DNA of 64,000 nucleotides from Mauremys mutica (GCF_020497125.1 NC_059072.1:271666045-271730044); one strand, 5' to 3'. Counted from the first letter of the stretch, positions 1-10,530 are shown. Notes: a model not told the origin generated them from the letters alone. Program-made: numbers and translations.

Positions 1-476
1 GACGGCCCTTGCGGCGCCGGAGTCGACGGCACCGTGCACTGCCCGTGCACTGCCTCAGCCTGAACCGTTTTTGTCGGAGGCGGCTGGGCTAACGGTCTCT
101 GCGGACGCTTTGCAGAGGCCGTCTTCGGCGCCTTATGCTTCCTTCCTGGGGAGAGGGAGCGGTGCCGGGATGTCGGTGCCAGGTGTCGAGGGGCTTCGGC
201 ACCGGAGCGGCTCGGTGCTGCCGGTGCGCTGGTCGCCGAGGAAGGCTTCGGCGCTGGTGGAGTTGGCGCCGGAGGCTGGAGCGAAGCCCCCATCAGCAGT
301 TGCTTGAGGCGAGAGTCCCGCTCCTTCCTCGTTCGGGGTTTGAAGGCCATGCAGATCGGGCACTTGTCAGTCCTGTGTGACTCCCCGAGGCAGCGAAGGC
401 AGGAGTCATGTGGATCACTCACTGGCATGTGCCGCTGGCAAGCCGCGCAGGGCTTGAATCCCGGTGCCCCGGGCAT
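1..476 (-). CDS. Gag-like ORF1 of a DIRS-type element, N-terminal part
   Basis: An uninterrupted reading frame starts at the ATG whose complement is 474-476 and stays open to base 1, giving 158 codons with no stop. The N-terminal 60 residues hold paired cysteines: CAAC, CLRC and CPIC, with a conserved-looking GESHRTDKC between them. This looks like a structural zinc-binding module. Next come a basic stretch (FKPRTRKERDSRLKQLL) and a Pro/Ala/Ser-rich tail. This matches the first ORF of DIRS-like retroelements, thought to be a nucleic-acid-binding structural protein. The start is the first in-frame Met after the AT-rich leader. Because it lacks a stop within the window, it is easily missed. The rest of the element lies to the left. 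Confidence 0.55.
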   Translation of the reverse strand, partial: MPGAPGFKPCAACQRHMPVSDPHDSCLRCLGESHRTDKCPICMAFKPRTRKERDSRLKQLLMGASLQPPAPTPPAPKPSSATSAPAAPSRSGAEAPRHLAPTSRHRSLSPGRKHKAPKTASAKRPQRPLAQPPPTKTVQAEAVHGQCTVPSTPAPQGP

Positions 477-855
477 AAGCCCACACCGGGAGTGGAAGAA
501 GAGGGCTAACCCCTCTAATTCCCTACTTACACTATTAACTACTAAACTTGACTAACTATACAACTATACTAACTAAGTAATGAACTATATATAAAAGAAG
601 AGATGGAGAAACGCTAGGGCTCTGGAGGTAAGGGAGCACTCCACTGTTCCAACTGGCCGTCACGGGCGGTAAGAAGGAACTGAGGAGCGGACAGGCCGGC
701 TGGGGTATATATCCAGCGCCATAGCGGCGCCACTCCAGGGGGCACCCAGCCGGCCCGCCGGAGTTGCTAAGGTAAAAATGTTCCGGAGAGCCGTGCACGC
801 ACGGCGCGCACACCTAAATGGAATGCATAGGAGCAATCACTCGAAGAAGAACTGT
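1..855 (-). mobile_element. DIRS-type retroelement, 5' end, cut by window edge
   Basis: On the minus strand this reads as a leader followed by a cysteine-rich ORF that runs off the left edge. The outer end lies near 855, where the minus strand carries CTTCTTCGAGTGATTGC. I associate that sequence with the terminal repeat of turtle DIRS-like elements, from memory. The leader (about 477-850) is short, with a GC-rich outer part and an AT-rich stretch near 540-600. No tyrosine recombinase or RT is in the window, so the class rests on the ORF1 character and the terminal sequence. An LTR retroelement gag is the alternative. Confidence 0.5.
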
Positions 856-872
856 TATTATCTCACTTTTTT

Positions 873-1759
873 GTGGCATGTGAAGGGGTGAACTAGACCC
901 TAAGGCCCCTCTTGCTGGAGGGCTTGGACACACCCCCACCCCAGAAAAGGGCAGTGAAGAGAGTCCTCCAAGCTGTCTACAGTGTGGAGACGTGGGATGT
1001 AGCCAATCAGAGACAGGCTGCAGGGAGCAGCCAATCCGAACCCAGCAGACCTATATAAAAAGACCTGCAGTGCAGAGCAGAATTCAGGTCCTTGCTGCAG
1101 CTGGAGGAGCATGCATAGTGTTCCTGGCTGGCTGAGGGAGTTACAAGATGTTGGACAGAGCAGTGCTGGCAGAGACTAGTAGAAGCAAGAAGGAGCTCCT
1201 GGCTAGCGCCTGGGTCTCAACCAGGACAAGGCCCTCAGGAAAGTGTGAAGCATGTGCTGGGGCCACAGGGAAGTGACTCAGGGAATCATAGCAGCAACAC
1301 AGCTTACTTAAAGGGACATGGCTGCTACATTTTAGGCCCCTGGGGTGGGCCCAGAGTAGAGGGCATGTCTGAGTCCCCATCATCAGCCACAGAGAAGTGA
1401 AGAGTCTCTGGGGAGGGAGCCCTTGGGGATGTGGCCCCACACTAGGGATGAGGTTGCTTGAAGAGCAAGGACAATTGGAGCATGCCCAGAAGCGGCTGAG
1501 ACAGGGTACTGGGATAGGCTCTGCTGGGCAGATTGAGGGATAGGGCTACAGATAAACTGACCTTACAAAGGACACTGAGAGAGGCTCCCTATTGGACTTG
1601 TACCCTGGAAGGGATTTGATTTTATCTCACATACAGAGGGTGTGTAATTCGGTCGGGGGGCTGAGTTGCTGAAGACTCTACCGCAAGCCAGCGAGAAAGT
1701 GCAGGCACATGCACTCAGACAAGGGGGTGCTCATGAGAAGTGAGTACCATCCCGTTACA
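873..1759. repeat. LTR-like repeat, solo
   Basis: This stretch has the build of a long terminal repeat. It opens near TGTGGCATGTGAAGGGG and has a TATA-like ctatataaaaag at about 1051-1062. It closes with ...ATCCCGTTACA at about 1759, so it has TG...CA ends. I see no internal coding region, primer site or clean target duplication, so the boundaries and class are tentative. No convincing ORF lies inside. Confidence 0.35.
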
Positions 1760-2212
1760 TGGAAATTTTCTGAATCTCAGCAAAGGTTTCTTTACTTAAC
1801 CTGCTCCAATACATCTGTTAGTCTTAAGCCTGGTCTACACTAGGCGTTTAAATCGGTTTTAGGAGCGTAAAACCGATTTAACGCCACAACCGTCCACACT
1901 AGGAGGCACCTTATATCGATTTTAATGGCTCTTTAAATCGGTTTCTGTACTCCTGCCCGACGAGAGGAGTAGCGCTAATATCGGTATTAACATATCGGAA
2001 TAGGGTTAGTGTGGCCGCAATCGACGGTATTGGCCTCCGGGCGGTATCCCACAGTGCACCACTGACCGCTCTGGACAGCATTCTCAACTCAGATGCACTG
2101 GCCAGGTAGACAGGAAAAGCCCCACGAACTTTTGAAATTCATTTCCTGCTTCCCCAGCGTGGAGAGCTCATCATCACAGGTGACCACGCACAGCTCATCA
2201 GCACAGTTAACA

Positions 2213-2765
2213 ATGCAGTCTCCTGAGAATCGAAAAAGAGCCCCAGCATGGACCGCTCGGGAGGTACTGGATCTGATCGCTATATGGGGAGAGGATTCAG
2301 TGCTAACAGAACTGCGTTCCAAAAGACGAAATGAAAAAGTATTTGAAAGAATTTCTAAGGCTATGACGGATAAAGGCCACAGCAGGGACTCCGTGCAGTG
2401 CAGAGTGAAAGTTAAGGAGCTCAGACAAGCCTACCAGAAAACCAAAGAAGCAAACGGAAGGTCCGGGGCAGGTCGAAAAACATGCCGCTTCTATGCTGAG
2501 CTGCATGCAATTTTAGGGGGCTGCGCCACAAGTACCCCACCCCTGACCGTGGATTCCGAGGTGGGGGTTGTAATCTCTGCCATGTCTGAGGATTATGCAG
2601 ACGGGGAAGATGAAGAGGAAGAAGAAGAGGAAGACCTAGCAGAGAGCACACAGCACTCCGTGACCCCCAGCAGCCAGGAGCTTTTTATCACACTGACGGA
2701 ATTACCCTGCTCCCAGCCCTCACAAGCAACTATTCCAGAGAATGACGCCATGGAAGGGAGCTCTG
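2213..2765 (+). CDS. Harbinger Myb/SANT-like DNA-binding protein, exon 1
   Basis: This is the second protein typical of PIF/Harbinger elements. It is thought to bind the transposon ends and help bring the transposase to the nucleus. Seen here: MQSPENRKRAPAWT, then a trihelix/Myb_DNA-bind_4-like domain over about residues 8-100, with spaced aromatics (AWT, IAIWGED, CRFYAELHAIL). An acidic run (DGEDEEEEEEEDL) follows, then a hydrophobic ELFITLTELP motif shared with copy 2. The ATG at 2213 is preferred to the upstream 2093 ATG because copy 2 starts at the matching place. The exon ends at a donor TCTG|GTGAGT, leaving one base that joins in phase with exon 2 at 3664. The reading frame is intact. 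Confidence 0.85.
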
Positions 2766-2870
2766 GTGAGTGTACCTTTGCAAATAGCAAACAGTGTTTT
2801 TTAAGCAAGCCTTTTTTAATGATTGATTTGCCCTGAGGACTTGGGATGCATTCGCAGACAGTATAGTTAC

Positions 2871-3164
2871 TTAGAAAAGTTTGTTAACATGTCCGGGGAT
2901 TGAGAGGAAATCCTCCAGGGACATCTCGATGAAGCGCTCCTGTAGGTACTCCAGAAGCCTTTGCAGAAGGTTTCTGGGCAAGGCATCCTTGTTCCGCCCA
3001 CCATGGTAGGACACTTTACCATGCCATGCATGTAGCAAGTAATCAGGGATCATTGCGTGGCAAAGCATCGCAGCGTATGGTCCCGGTGACTGCTGGCATT
3101 CAAGAAGCATCCGCTCTTTATCTTGTTCTGTTATCCTCAGCAAAGTGATATCGTTCAGGATAAC
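2871..3164 (-). CDS. Unrecognised antisense ORF in the Myb-gene intron
   Basis: 98 codons on the minus strand inside the Myb-gene intron. I do not recognise the product. It aligns with an ORF at the same place in the second Harbinger (33,409-33,711). Shared blocks are RERML/KERML, PGPYAAML, AM.P.YLL.AW.G.V, HG..NK..LPRN.L.RL.EYL and E.S.EDF.SIP. By eye identity is about half at protein level. The upstream ORF extension has no ATG. Instead, an acceptor-like TTAACCAG precedes 3164, and a donor-like GGCCATG|GTAAGCC lies at 3452 on the same strand. A similar donor occurs in copy 2. I infer the last exon of a small spliced gene. The charged and aromatic make-up suggests a folded protein, with no signal peptide or membrane segment. 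Confidence 0.6.
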   Translation of the reverse strand, partial: VILNDITLLRITEQDKERMLLECQQSPGPYAAMLCHAMIPDYLLHAWHGKVSYHGGRNKDALPRNLLQRLLEYLQERFIEMSLEDFLSIPGHVNKLF

Positions 3165-3439
3165 CTGGTTAAAAATCAGGAATTTAAGTAAGGGGGGTGG
3201 CCATTTTTCTACTGGGTTCGTGGAATGCAGCAGCTTAAAAAAAACACTTTCCTGCACGTAGCGAAGCGGGGGGAGGGGAGGAGTGAAATGCCGATGATCT
3301 TTTCTGTTTGGTCACCGGCGAGGCGATCTTCCCCAAGCTACCGGACAAGCAGTGGGTGGGGGGGAGGGGGAAGGTTGTTGATTAGCAGGGAGCTAGCGTG
3401 GTATTAGCCATGCGTTGGGGGGGAGGGGTAAATCACTGA

Positions 3440-3490
3440 GACAGTGGCTTACCATGGCCGCATGCAAGCTGAATTCTGATGCCTGGACCT
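3440..3490 (-). other. Candidate upstream exon end and splice donor of the antisense gene
   Basis: Read on the minus strand, CAGAATTCAGCTTGCATGC leads to GGCCATG|GTAAGCC, with the intron beginning at 3452. The equivalent place in the second Harbinger (33,951) reads CAGAATCCG...GCCAGGCCTG|GTAAGCC. Conservation of the donor and its exon-side sequence between two diverged copies supports a real splice site for the antisense gene. Exon length and whether it codes are unknown. Confidence 0.4.
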
Positions 3491-3663
3491 GATGTGTCTG
3501 TGAGATCTGTAACCCCAGAGCTGCAAGCAGTCACTATTAAGATGAAAAATGCGACCTTGTAGGGAAATCACATGTGCTAGGTGAATAGTGATGTTCACTG
3601 TGAAACAGTATAACCATTGTTCTGTAAAATGTATCTTTCTAAATATTTATCTCCCTCATGCAG

Positions 3664-4409
3664 CTGCAAATTTTTCAACCATCCCTCCTCCATCCCAAAG
3701 GCTAGCACAGATAAGGCGGAGGAAAAAGAAGACGCGAGATGAGATGTTCTCGGATATTATGGAAGTTACACGCAATGAAAGAGCTCATCTGAATGAGTGG
3801 AAGGACGTGGTTTCAAATTACAGGAAAGAGGCCAGTGAACGTGAGGACAGGAGGGACAACCGAGATGAGAGGTGGCGGCAGGAAGACCGGCAGGAAAATC
3901 AGCGGTTGCGGCAGGAAGATCAGCGGTGGCGGGATGCAACTCTGGGGCTGCTGCGTGATCAAACTGACATGCTCCGGCGTCTTGTGGAGCTTCAGGAACG
4001 GCAGCAGGATCACAGAGTGCCGCTGCAGCCCCTGTATAACCATCCTCCCCCCTCACCATGTTCCTTAGCCTCCTCACCCAGACGTGTAAGAACGCGTGGG
4101 GGAGGCTCCGTGCACCCGCCCACTCCACCCCCGTGGACAGCCCAACCAGAAGGATGTCGTTACTCTGAATTTTTTTTTAATGGCCTTCTCCATCCCTCCT
4201 TTCCTCCTCCCAAAGCACACCCTTACTTCTCTCCCTCTTTTTATAATGAATCAATAAAGAATTCATGCTTTTTAAATGAGAGTGACTTTATTTGCATAAG
4301 TAAGCTGTACTCGAAGGGGGAGGGGGAGTTGCTTACAGGGACTGAGTCAATCAAGGGGGTTGGGTGTTCATCAACAAACACAGCAGTCACACTGTACCCT
4401 GGCCATTGA
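3664..4409 (+). CDS. Harbinger Myb/SANT-like protein, exon 2, 3' end frame-disturbed
   Basis: Acceptor CTCATGCAG|CTGCAAAT at 3663/3664 joins in phase to exon 1. The exon encodes SQRLAQIRRRKKKTRDEMF, a basic segment that could act as a nuclear signal. A long charged coiled coil follows, rich in E, R, Q, D and W (RWRQEDRQENQRLRQEDQRWRD). Then comes LRRLVELQERQQDHR and a Pro-rich tail. The present frame runs on to 4409 and overlaps the transposase 3' end. Another frame would stop at 4166-4168 after a short SPTRRMSLL-type tail, so a one-base indel near 4110-4130 probably lengthened the C-terminus. The main body is intact. Confidence 0.75.
4253..4292. terminator. Converging poly(A) signals of the two Harbinger genes
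   Basis: AATAAA lies at 4253-4258 on plus, just after the natural Myb-gene stop. The complement of TTTATT at 4287-4292 gives AATAAA on minus, just after the transposase stop at 4387. The two genes are transcribed towards each other, with their 3' ends about 30 bases apart. Confidence 0.65.
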
Positions 4410-5676
4410 TGAAGCTCGTTTTCAAAGCTTCTCTGATGCGCACCGCTTCCTGGTGTGCTCTTCTAATCTCCCTGGTGTCTGGCTGCGCGTAATCAGCAGT
4501 CAGGTGATTTGCCTCAGCCTCCCACCCCGCCATAAAGGTCTCCCCCTTACTCTCACAGAGATTGTGGAGAATACAGCAAGCAGCAATAACATAGGGGACA
4601 TTGGTTTGGCTGAGGTCTGAGCGAGTCAGTAATGTGCGCCAGCGCGCCTTTAAACGGCCAAATGCACATTCCACCACCATTCTGCACTTGCTCAGCCTGT
4701 AATTGAACAGATCCTGACCACTGTCCAGGCTGCCTGTGTATGGCTTCATGAGCCATGGCATCAAGGGGTAGGCTGGGTCCCCCAGGATAACGACAGGCAT
4801 TTCAACATCCCCAACTGTTATTTTCTGGTCTGGGAAGTAATTCCCTTGCTGCAGCCGTTTAAACAGAGTAGTGCTTCTCAATACGCGAGCGTCATGAACC
4901 CTCCCTGGCCATCCCACGTGGATGTTTGTGAAACGTCCCTTGTGATCCACCAGTGCTTGCAGCACCATTGAAAAGTACCCCTTCCGGTTTACGTACTGGG
5001 TGCCCTGGTGCTGCGGTGCCAAGATAGGGATATGGGTTCCATCTATTGCCCCCCCACAGTTAGGGATTCCCATTGCAGCAAAGCCATCCACTATGGCCTG
5101 CACGTTTCCCAGAGTCACAACCTTTCGTAGCAGCAGCTTAGTGATTGCTTTGGCTACTTGCATCACAGCAGCCCCCACAGTAGATTTTCCAACTCCAAAT
5201 TGATTCCCGACTGACCGGTAGCTGTCTGGCGTTGCAAGCTTCCACAGGGCTATCGCCACTCGCTTCTCTACTGTGAGGGCTGCTCTCATCTTGGTATTAT
5301 GGCGTTTCAGGGCAGGGGCAAGCAAGTCACAAAGTTCCATGAAAGTGCCCTTACGCATGCGAAAGTTTCGCAGCCACTGGGAATCGTCCCACACCTGCAA
5401 CACAATGCGGTCCCACCAGTCAGTGCTTGTTTCCCGGGCCCAAAATCGGCGTTCAATGGATAGAATCTGCCCCATTACCATCAGGATCTCCAAAGCGCCG
5501 GGGCCCGCGGTTTGAGAGAATTCTGTGTCTACGGCCTCATCACTGTCATCGCCGCGCTGCCGTATCCGCCTCTTACTCGCCTCGGTTCGAAGGTCCTGGT
5601 TCAGCATATACTGCACGAGAGTGCGCGAGGTGTTTAAAACATCCACGATTGCGGTATGGAGCTGAGCAGGGTCCAT
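4387..5676 (-). CDS. PIF/Harbinger DDE transposase, intact
   Basis: A 429-residue transposase of the DDE_Tnp_4 family, which cuts and joins transposon ends in the nucleus. The catalytic acids are visible. The first Asp is in GGAIDGTHIPI (about residue 206), the second Asp in VILGDPAYPL (about 297), and the Glu in MVVECAFGRLKARW (about 333). A helix-turn-helix-like segment lies upstream (DSYRSVGNQFGVGKSTV). WARETSTDWWDRIVLQVW and NFRMRKGTF are shared with copy 2. The frame is open upstream to 5811 through a GTG. The ATG at 5676 (MDPAQLHTAIVDVL) is chosen because copy 2 begins at the equivalent ATG. There are no internal stops, so with the Myb partner this copy could be near-functional. Confidence 0.92.
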   Translation of the reverse strand: MDPAQLHTAIVDVLNTSRTLVQYMLNQDLRTEASKRRIRQRGDDSDEAVDTEFSQTAGPGALEILMVMGQILSIERRFWARETSTDWWDRIVLQVWDDSQWLRNFRMRKGTFMELCDLLAPALKRHNTKMRAALTVEKRVAIALWKLATPDSYRSVGNQFGVGKSTVGAAVMQVAKAITKLLLRKVVTLGNVQAIVDGFAAMGIPNCGGAIDGTHIPILAPQHQGTQYVNRKGYFSMVLQALVDHKGRFTNIHVGWPGRVHDARVLRSTTLFKRLQQGNYFPDQKITVGDVEMPVVILGDPAYPLMPWLMKPYTGSLDSGQDLFNYRLSKCRMVVECAFGRLKARWRTLLTRSDLSQTNVPYVIAACCILHNLCESKGETFMAGWEAEANHLTADYAQPDTREIRRAHQEAVRIREALKTSFINGQGTV

Positions 5677-6088
5677 GCTTGCTGTGCTATGGCGTCTGCA
5701 CGGTTCACCAAGCAAAAAAGGCGCGAAACGGTTGTCTGCCGCTTTCAGGGAGGGAGGGGTGAGGCTGTACCCAGAACCACCCGCGAAAATGATTTTTGCC
5801 CCATCAGGCACTGGGATCTCAACCCGGAAATGCCAAGGGGCGGGGGAGGCTGCGGGAACTATGGGATAGCTACGGGATAGCTACCCACAGTGCAACGCTC
5901 CAGAAATCGACGCTAGCCTCGGACCATGGACGCACACTACCGATTTAATGTGTTTAGTGTGGCCGCGCGCACTCGATTTTATAAAATCTGTTTTACAAAA
6001 CCGGTTTATGCAAATTCGGAATAGTCCCGTAGTGTAGACGTACCCTTAAAGGTGCCACAGGACTCTCTGTTGCTTTTTACTTAACCTG

Positions 6089-9000
6089 ATAACTGTTGGC
6101 CAGGCATTCAAACAGTTCAGGTGATAGTCCTTAAAAGTAACGGCTTTGGAAACAGGTGGGGGAAGAATGTATTTGGGAAGTTTGGGGTACTCACTCAGTG
6201 GGTCAGTGAATTGGAATGAACTCTAAAATGGGGAACTTTTCCTATATGCTTTCTGATTATTCTAAATTATTTTTCTTCTTTGTTATGAATAATAACTTTT
6301 GAGGAAAAGGCCCTGCTGACCTCAACTGTATTTTTCCTGCTAGCTTACAATATTACTGCTGTGAATAATCTTCCCCCGCCCTCCATTTCCTTTATGCTGC
6401 CAACTTCTTTCTTTCTGAAAGCTTTCTTCCTTCCTTCCATCTGCCCCAACCAACCAGAATGTTCCTTTTAAATAAATAAGATTTGTCCAACATAAAACAC
6501 AACAGCACAGGTTGATCCACTTCACTCAGAGTCTGAAACAAACATGTCGCTGCACCCAAAAAAAATTGCTAATACATCGGAAATGGCAGTCAATACATGT
6601 CATATACACGTTACCAGAGTGGGTGGCAACCTCAGGTGTGAAATACCTAGACTTCCCAGAAGCACAGGTACTGAACTCAGTGGGTTGACCTATCCCTATA
6701 TTCAATTTCTAACAAACTGCAAGGACTCTACCTTTCTCTATACTAGTATCTCAAGAAGCACAATGTCAGCATTCAATAAATAATAAAAATAATAAGAATC
6801 CAACAGCAGTAGATTAAACTAAGTTCTGTTCAATTTATTATGTAGGAATACTTCAGCTGAAGATACTGGATAACTTAATAACAAGCAATCAAATATTCAA
6901 AAATGGCCACTAATTGGGGACACCCAAAAACTGAGACATCGAAAACTAGTGGCCACTTTTGAACACATTGGCTTAAGCTCCTGGAACAATAAATATCACA
7001 TACCACCTTTTATCTGATTAGAGGCTTGCTCCTTGTCTCCAGGCAGTCTTTCCCCTGCCATTTATTGTTGTGTAGTGAGCCTTTCTCCTGCCACAGAAGC
7101 ATCTGCATTGTACTGCCTCCATAGATAAAGGCTTTTGAGAAGCACTTTGGGATAAAGGGTGCAACTGTATACAAATGTTAAAGTAGTATGTGCTTCGCCT
7201 GAACTTTCTTTTATTTTGATGTATTCCACCTTCCAGGATTTGTTCACACTTTGTTATGTGTGGAATACAGTGACCTTAAAAGAAACATTAGTAAAATATG
7301 AGTAACTGACATACTGCGAGACACTGATAAGTTTAAATATGGATAAAATATGGAGAAACCCAGAAAGCACTTTGTGACAATAAAGCAACTTTATTCATTT
7401 CAAATGTTATGCTACAGTAAGTTGTATGATTCTGCCAGGTGTTTCTCTTTAGATGAATTTTACTATGCCAGAGAGGGCAATTTGTTTTAATGAGAGCATT
7501 TTTTCTGAATAATATTTTTTCTGGAAAGCAGTGATTTTTAAATTTCACATTCTAATGAGAATAATTTCCTTTGATTAATTGACATTATCATTCTTCCATT
7601 GATTCAGTCAAAATACCAATTAGCTCTAGGCCTACTGTAAAAGTGGGAAGTAGGGAGAAATCCTGCAAACATTGCAGGTGCCATTGCCTTCAGTGAAGTG
7701 TGTGCAGATGATTTGCAAGATCAGGCCCTTAAGCATAAAAAGTTGAACAAACAATATAGAAACTCTAAAATTTATACCAAAGAATGACTGTGCTTAGGAA
7801 TTAAAAGAAAACCCATCTATCTAGGTAAGGTCCATATTCTCCCCTTCGCTATCCCTGTCACCTTGGTTCTCAAGTCCCCACTCTGGCTGTGGGATTTTTT
7901 TTCTGAATAAAGTTGGAACTCCTCATCTTCACTTTTAAGCTCAGCTCATGGCTATATAACTGCTGTAACCTTTGTCATTCTGCACACATCCATTCCCTGT
8001 TTTTCATCATTCTTTCTCATGTCATACTTAATATTTAGAAAGTAAATTATTTCAGATAGAGATCTTGCACAAAATTCAGAAGTGATGCATAAGATGGTGT
8101 AGGTTAGACTCCCTTACATTCACTTAGATCACTAGATCAACTTACACTTGTTCTTCCTGTCACTAAGGGAGTCTAAATTTGTATAAATGACATGCTAAGA
8201 AGCCACAATGTTTAAGAAAATAAAGGTAAAGTAGTTTCCACCCTACTGTAATTTACACCTTTTTATTCCTTTTGGTGGCTGCTTACACTGACTTAGACTC
8301 CCTTAGACAAGGACAGAGAGTATTTAAGTCTGCATTTGTCAGTTATGAACTGTGTCCCTTGTCTTTCTGTACCTTCTGTGAAGAACCTAAAACAAATTTG
8401 GATCCTATAAAATAATATGTAAACTAATACTTTATGCATGCCTACACAAACAGCTTTACTGGGTGCACTTGTTAAAGACAATGTTACAAAGGAGAAAACT
8501 GACACCCATAAAACGATATTTAAAAAAAAAAAAAGACAGCATGGTCCTCTATCAAGTAGCAAATAGGGCTGAGGTATGGTTTTTAACTTGACTTTCCAAG
8601 TATTGTTCTTGCAACACTATTTGTAATGATATGGTGAAATCAGTGTTTCCAACATAAATCTCCTAGCATGGATCTTAAAAATCTGTTTGGGCTTAAAATT
8701 GGCAAAAGGAAGCCTGAACAGAAAGAGATGTTAGGAAGGAGAGATTTAAAAGAAAATTCATTTCTAAATTTCAGAATCACATAATAAATAAATCAAATGT
8801 ATTGACTTAGTGATGCTTTTGCGCATCTTAACTACTAAAAAGCCCTATAATAATTTAAGACACTTTATGAGCTTTCTAAAAAAAAAACTATGTTATAATA
8901 ATGTAAAAGAAAGCTTTGCTTTCAGACTGAAGCTGTGAAGACCTTTAATCCAGAATATTAATTAGTTTCTCTGCATTATTTTGACAAAACATTACTGGGT

Positions 9001-10150
9001 CACATTCATCTCTTGTGTAGCTTGGTGGACTTCAACTGACTTAAAGCTGAAATGAATACGGATAATTTTGTCCAAGCATGTATACAACAAGTTGATGAAC
9101 ATGTTACAAAAGTGTTAAAATGCAAGAATAAAGGGATATGAAATTCAGTAACTATAAATTTCATCAGTTTGATATTTAGGACACAATCTGACAAATATAT
9201 ATGACTGTTACTACATCATTATGCCACAGCAATGTGCTTTCTTTTCCCAACCTTACCATTATAGACTAACTTCTGCTCACCTTCCTCCCAGTAAGTAATT
9301 AGGCCTTTTTCACCATTCAGGTGAGATGGGGTTTATTACTATTAATTATTAATTATTATTATTATTAAATTATATTACAGCACCATTCAGAAGACCCATG
9401 TAGGACAGAACCTCATTGTGCTGGGTGCTGTCAATTATACAGTAAAATAAAACCCATCCCCAAAGCAGTTTACATTCAAGGTCCAAATCAGTAAAGCACT
9501 CAAGTCTGTGTTTATCTTTCAGTTGTGCATAAGTCCCACTGAAGTCAAGGGAACTTTAGCATGTGCTTAAGTGCTTCCCAGAATCCAGGCTATGGTTGCC
9601 AACCTCTGTACTCTCCCCTTAATGATGATAATATGCTTAATTTTTAACAACCAAGACAAAGCTACAAAGAAAGACATGTCTTACTTTCATCTGTATTACC
9701 CACTAATCATAGCTATTTTCTAGAGTATAACAACTGTTTTTATATGAAGATGAAGATATTACTTTTGATATATGTTTTAAAGCCATGTTATAAACTTTAA
9801 TCATTACTTTTGATTTCAGTTTACTTTTCTTTGGTTCTTTGCTAGATTAAACCTCATTATTAAAAAATGTTCTCATTTCAGCATATGCCTTATTAGAAAA
9901 CTAGACTCAAAGGAAACAACATGGGATATAGGACATATTTTTAAATGGCAATATTAAGCATGATAACGTGCAGTACAGGTACACTTCATTTAGAAATTCA
10001 ACACTTTGTATTGTATGAAAATGTTACATTAAGCACTTTACTTCAAAACCAAAGTGCTTTTGAAGGAACTGTAACACCATGATAAGTCAGACCAGGATTT
10101 TCTTGTGTGCCTGCAAAACTCTCCTTTGTAAACTGATCATATAACTACTG
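6089..10150. other. AT-rich spacer without recognisable genes
   Basis: About 4 kb of AT-rich unique-looking DNA. I see no exon, RNA gene or full element. It has short low-complexity runs: TTCC at 6426-6440, an A-run at 8520-8534, and an ATT-rich tract at 9338-9366. There is also a small foldback around 6903-6952, where TGGCCACTAA and a reverse copy face each other. ORFs here are short and unconvincing. Confidence 0.6.
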
Positions 10151-10158
10151 TATGCAAT

Positions 10159-10335
10159 GTTGTTGTAGCCATGTTGGTCCCAAGATATGAGAGACTCAGC
10201 GTGGATGAGATAATATCTTTTATGAGACAAGCTTTCAAGCTACACACAGCTTAATTTTGATGCATTCTGTGTAGCTCGGCAGTTTGTCTCTCTCACCAAC
10301 TGAAGTTGGTCCAATAAAAGATATTACTCACCTCA
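10159..10335. mobile_element. Second Penelope-like family remnant, inverted arrangement
   Basis: 10,159-10,257 reads as the reverse of a tail ending ...GACCAACATGGCTACAAC. It is followed by a forward copy of part of the same tail (TCTCTCACCAAC...GGTCCAATAAAAGATATTA). Two facing copies of one terminal sequence resemble the 5'-inverted Penelope copy at 44,094-44,610. On the minus strand, AAGCTTG...GAAAGC-type bases recall the core seen in the other family. Family assignment is by recall and layout. Confidence 0.45.
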
Positions 10336-10530
10336 TGTAATTACTGACAGAAATACATTTAATCAGATGCTACCTCATATGCAGCAGCAAAATAATTACA
10401 ACTTTCCAACCTGAACTTTAAGGGCCACGTTCTATTCCCTTACTCACATTGAAACCAATGAAACTATTCATAGTGAATGGCAAGGTGAATAAGGGTAGTA
10501 GAAGTAAAAAATAGTGACTGAATTTAGAGA

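Larger units (their letters stand above)
1827..6045. mobile_element. PIF/Harbinger transposon, copy 1, nearly intact
   Basis: A 4.2 kb DNA transposon. Its ends share a CTACACTA-type core: AGCCTGGTCTACACTA at the left, and GGGTACGTCTACACTA at the right read on the minus strand. It is bounded by the trinucleotide TTA on both sides (1824-1826, 6046-6048). That is the TWA duplication expected for Harbinger. The interior carries a spliced Myb/SANT-like gene on plus, a DDE transposase on minus, and an antisense ORF inside the Myb-gene intron. The transposase is open with all three catalytic acids present. The Myb gene has one frame disturbance near its 3' end. Confidence 0.93.
1804..6075 (+). mobile_element. 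5'-truncated Penelope-like tail split by a Harbinger
   Basis: The bases left of the Harbinger (1804-1826) and right of it (6046-6075) together match about 50 bases of the Penelope-like tail seen more fully at 19,224-19,315 and 44,524-44,610. That tail includes the GCTCCAATAC...GTTAGTC and GGTGCCACA...ACTCT blocks. The fragment is flanked by a 13-bp direct repeat, TTTACTTAACCTG, at 1791-1803 and 6076-6088. This is its own target-site duplication. It was therefore a small 5'-truncated insertion, later hit by the DNA transposon. Confidence 0.75.

Noticed and set aside
5677..5811. 45-codon N-terminal extension of the Harbinger transposase
   Set aside because: It begins at GTG, has no counterpart in copy 2, and the ATG at 5,676 matches the conserved copy 2 start.
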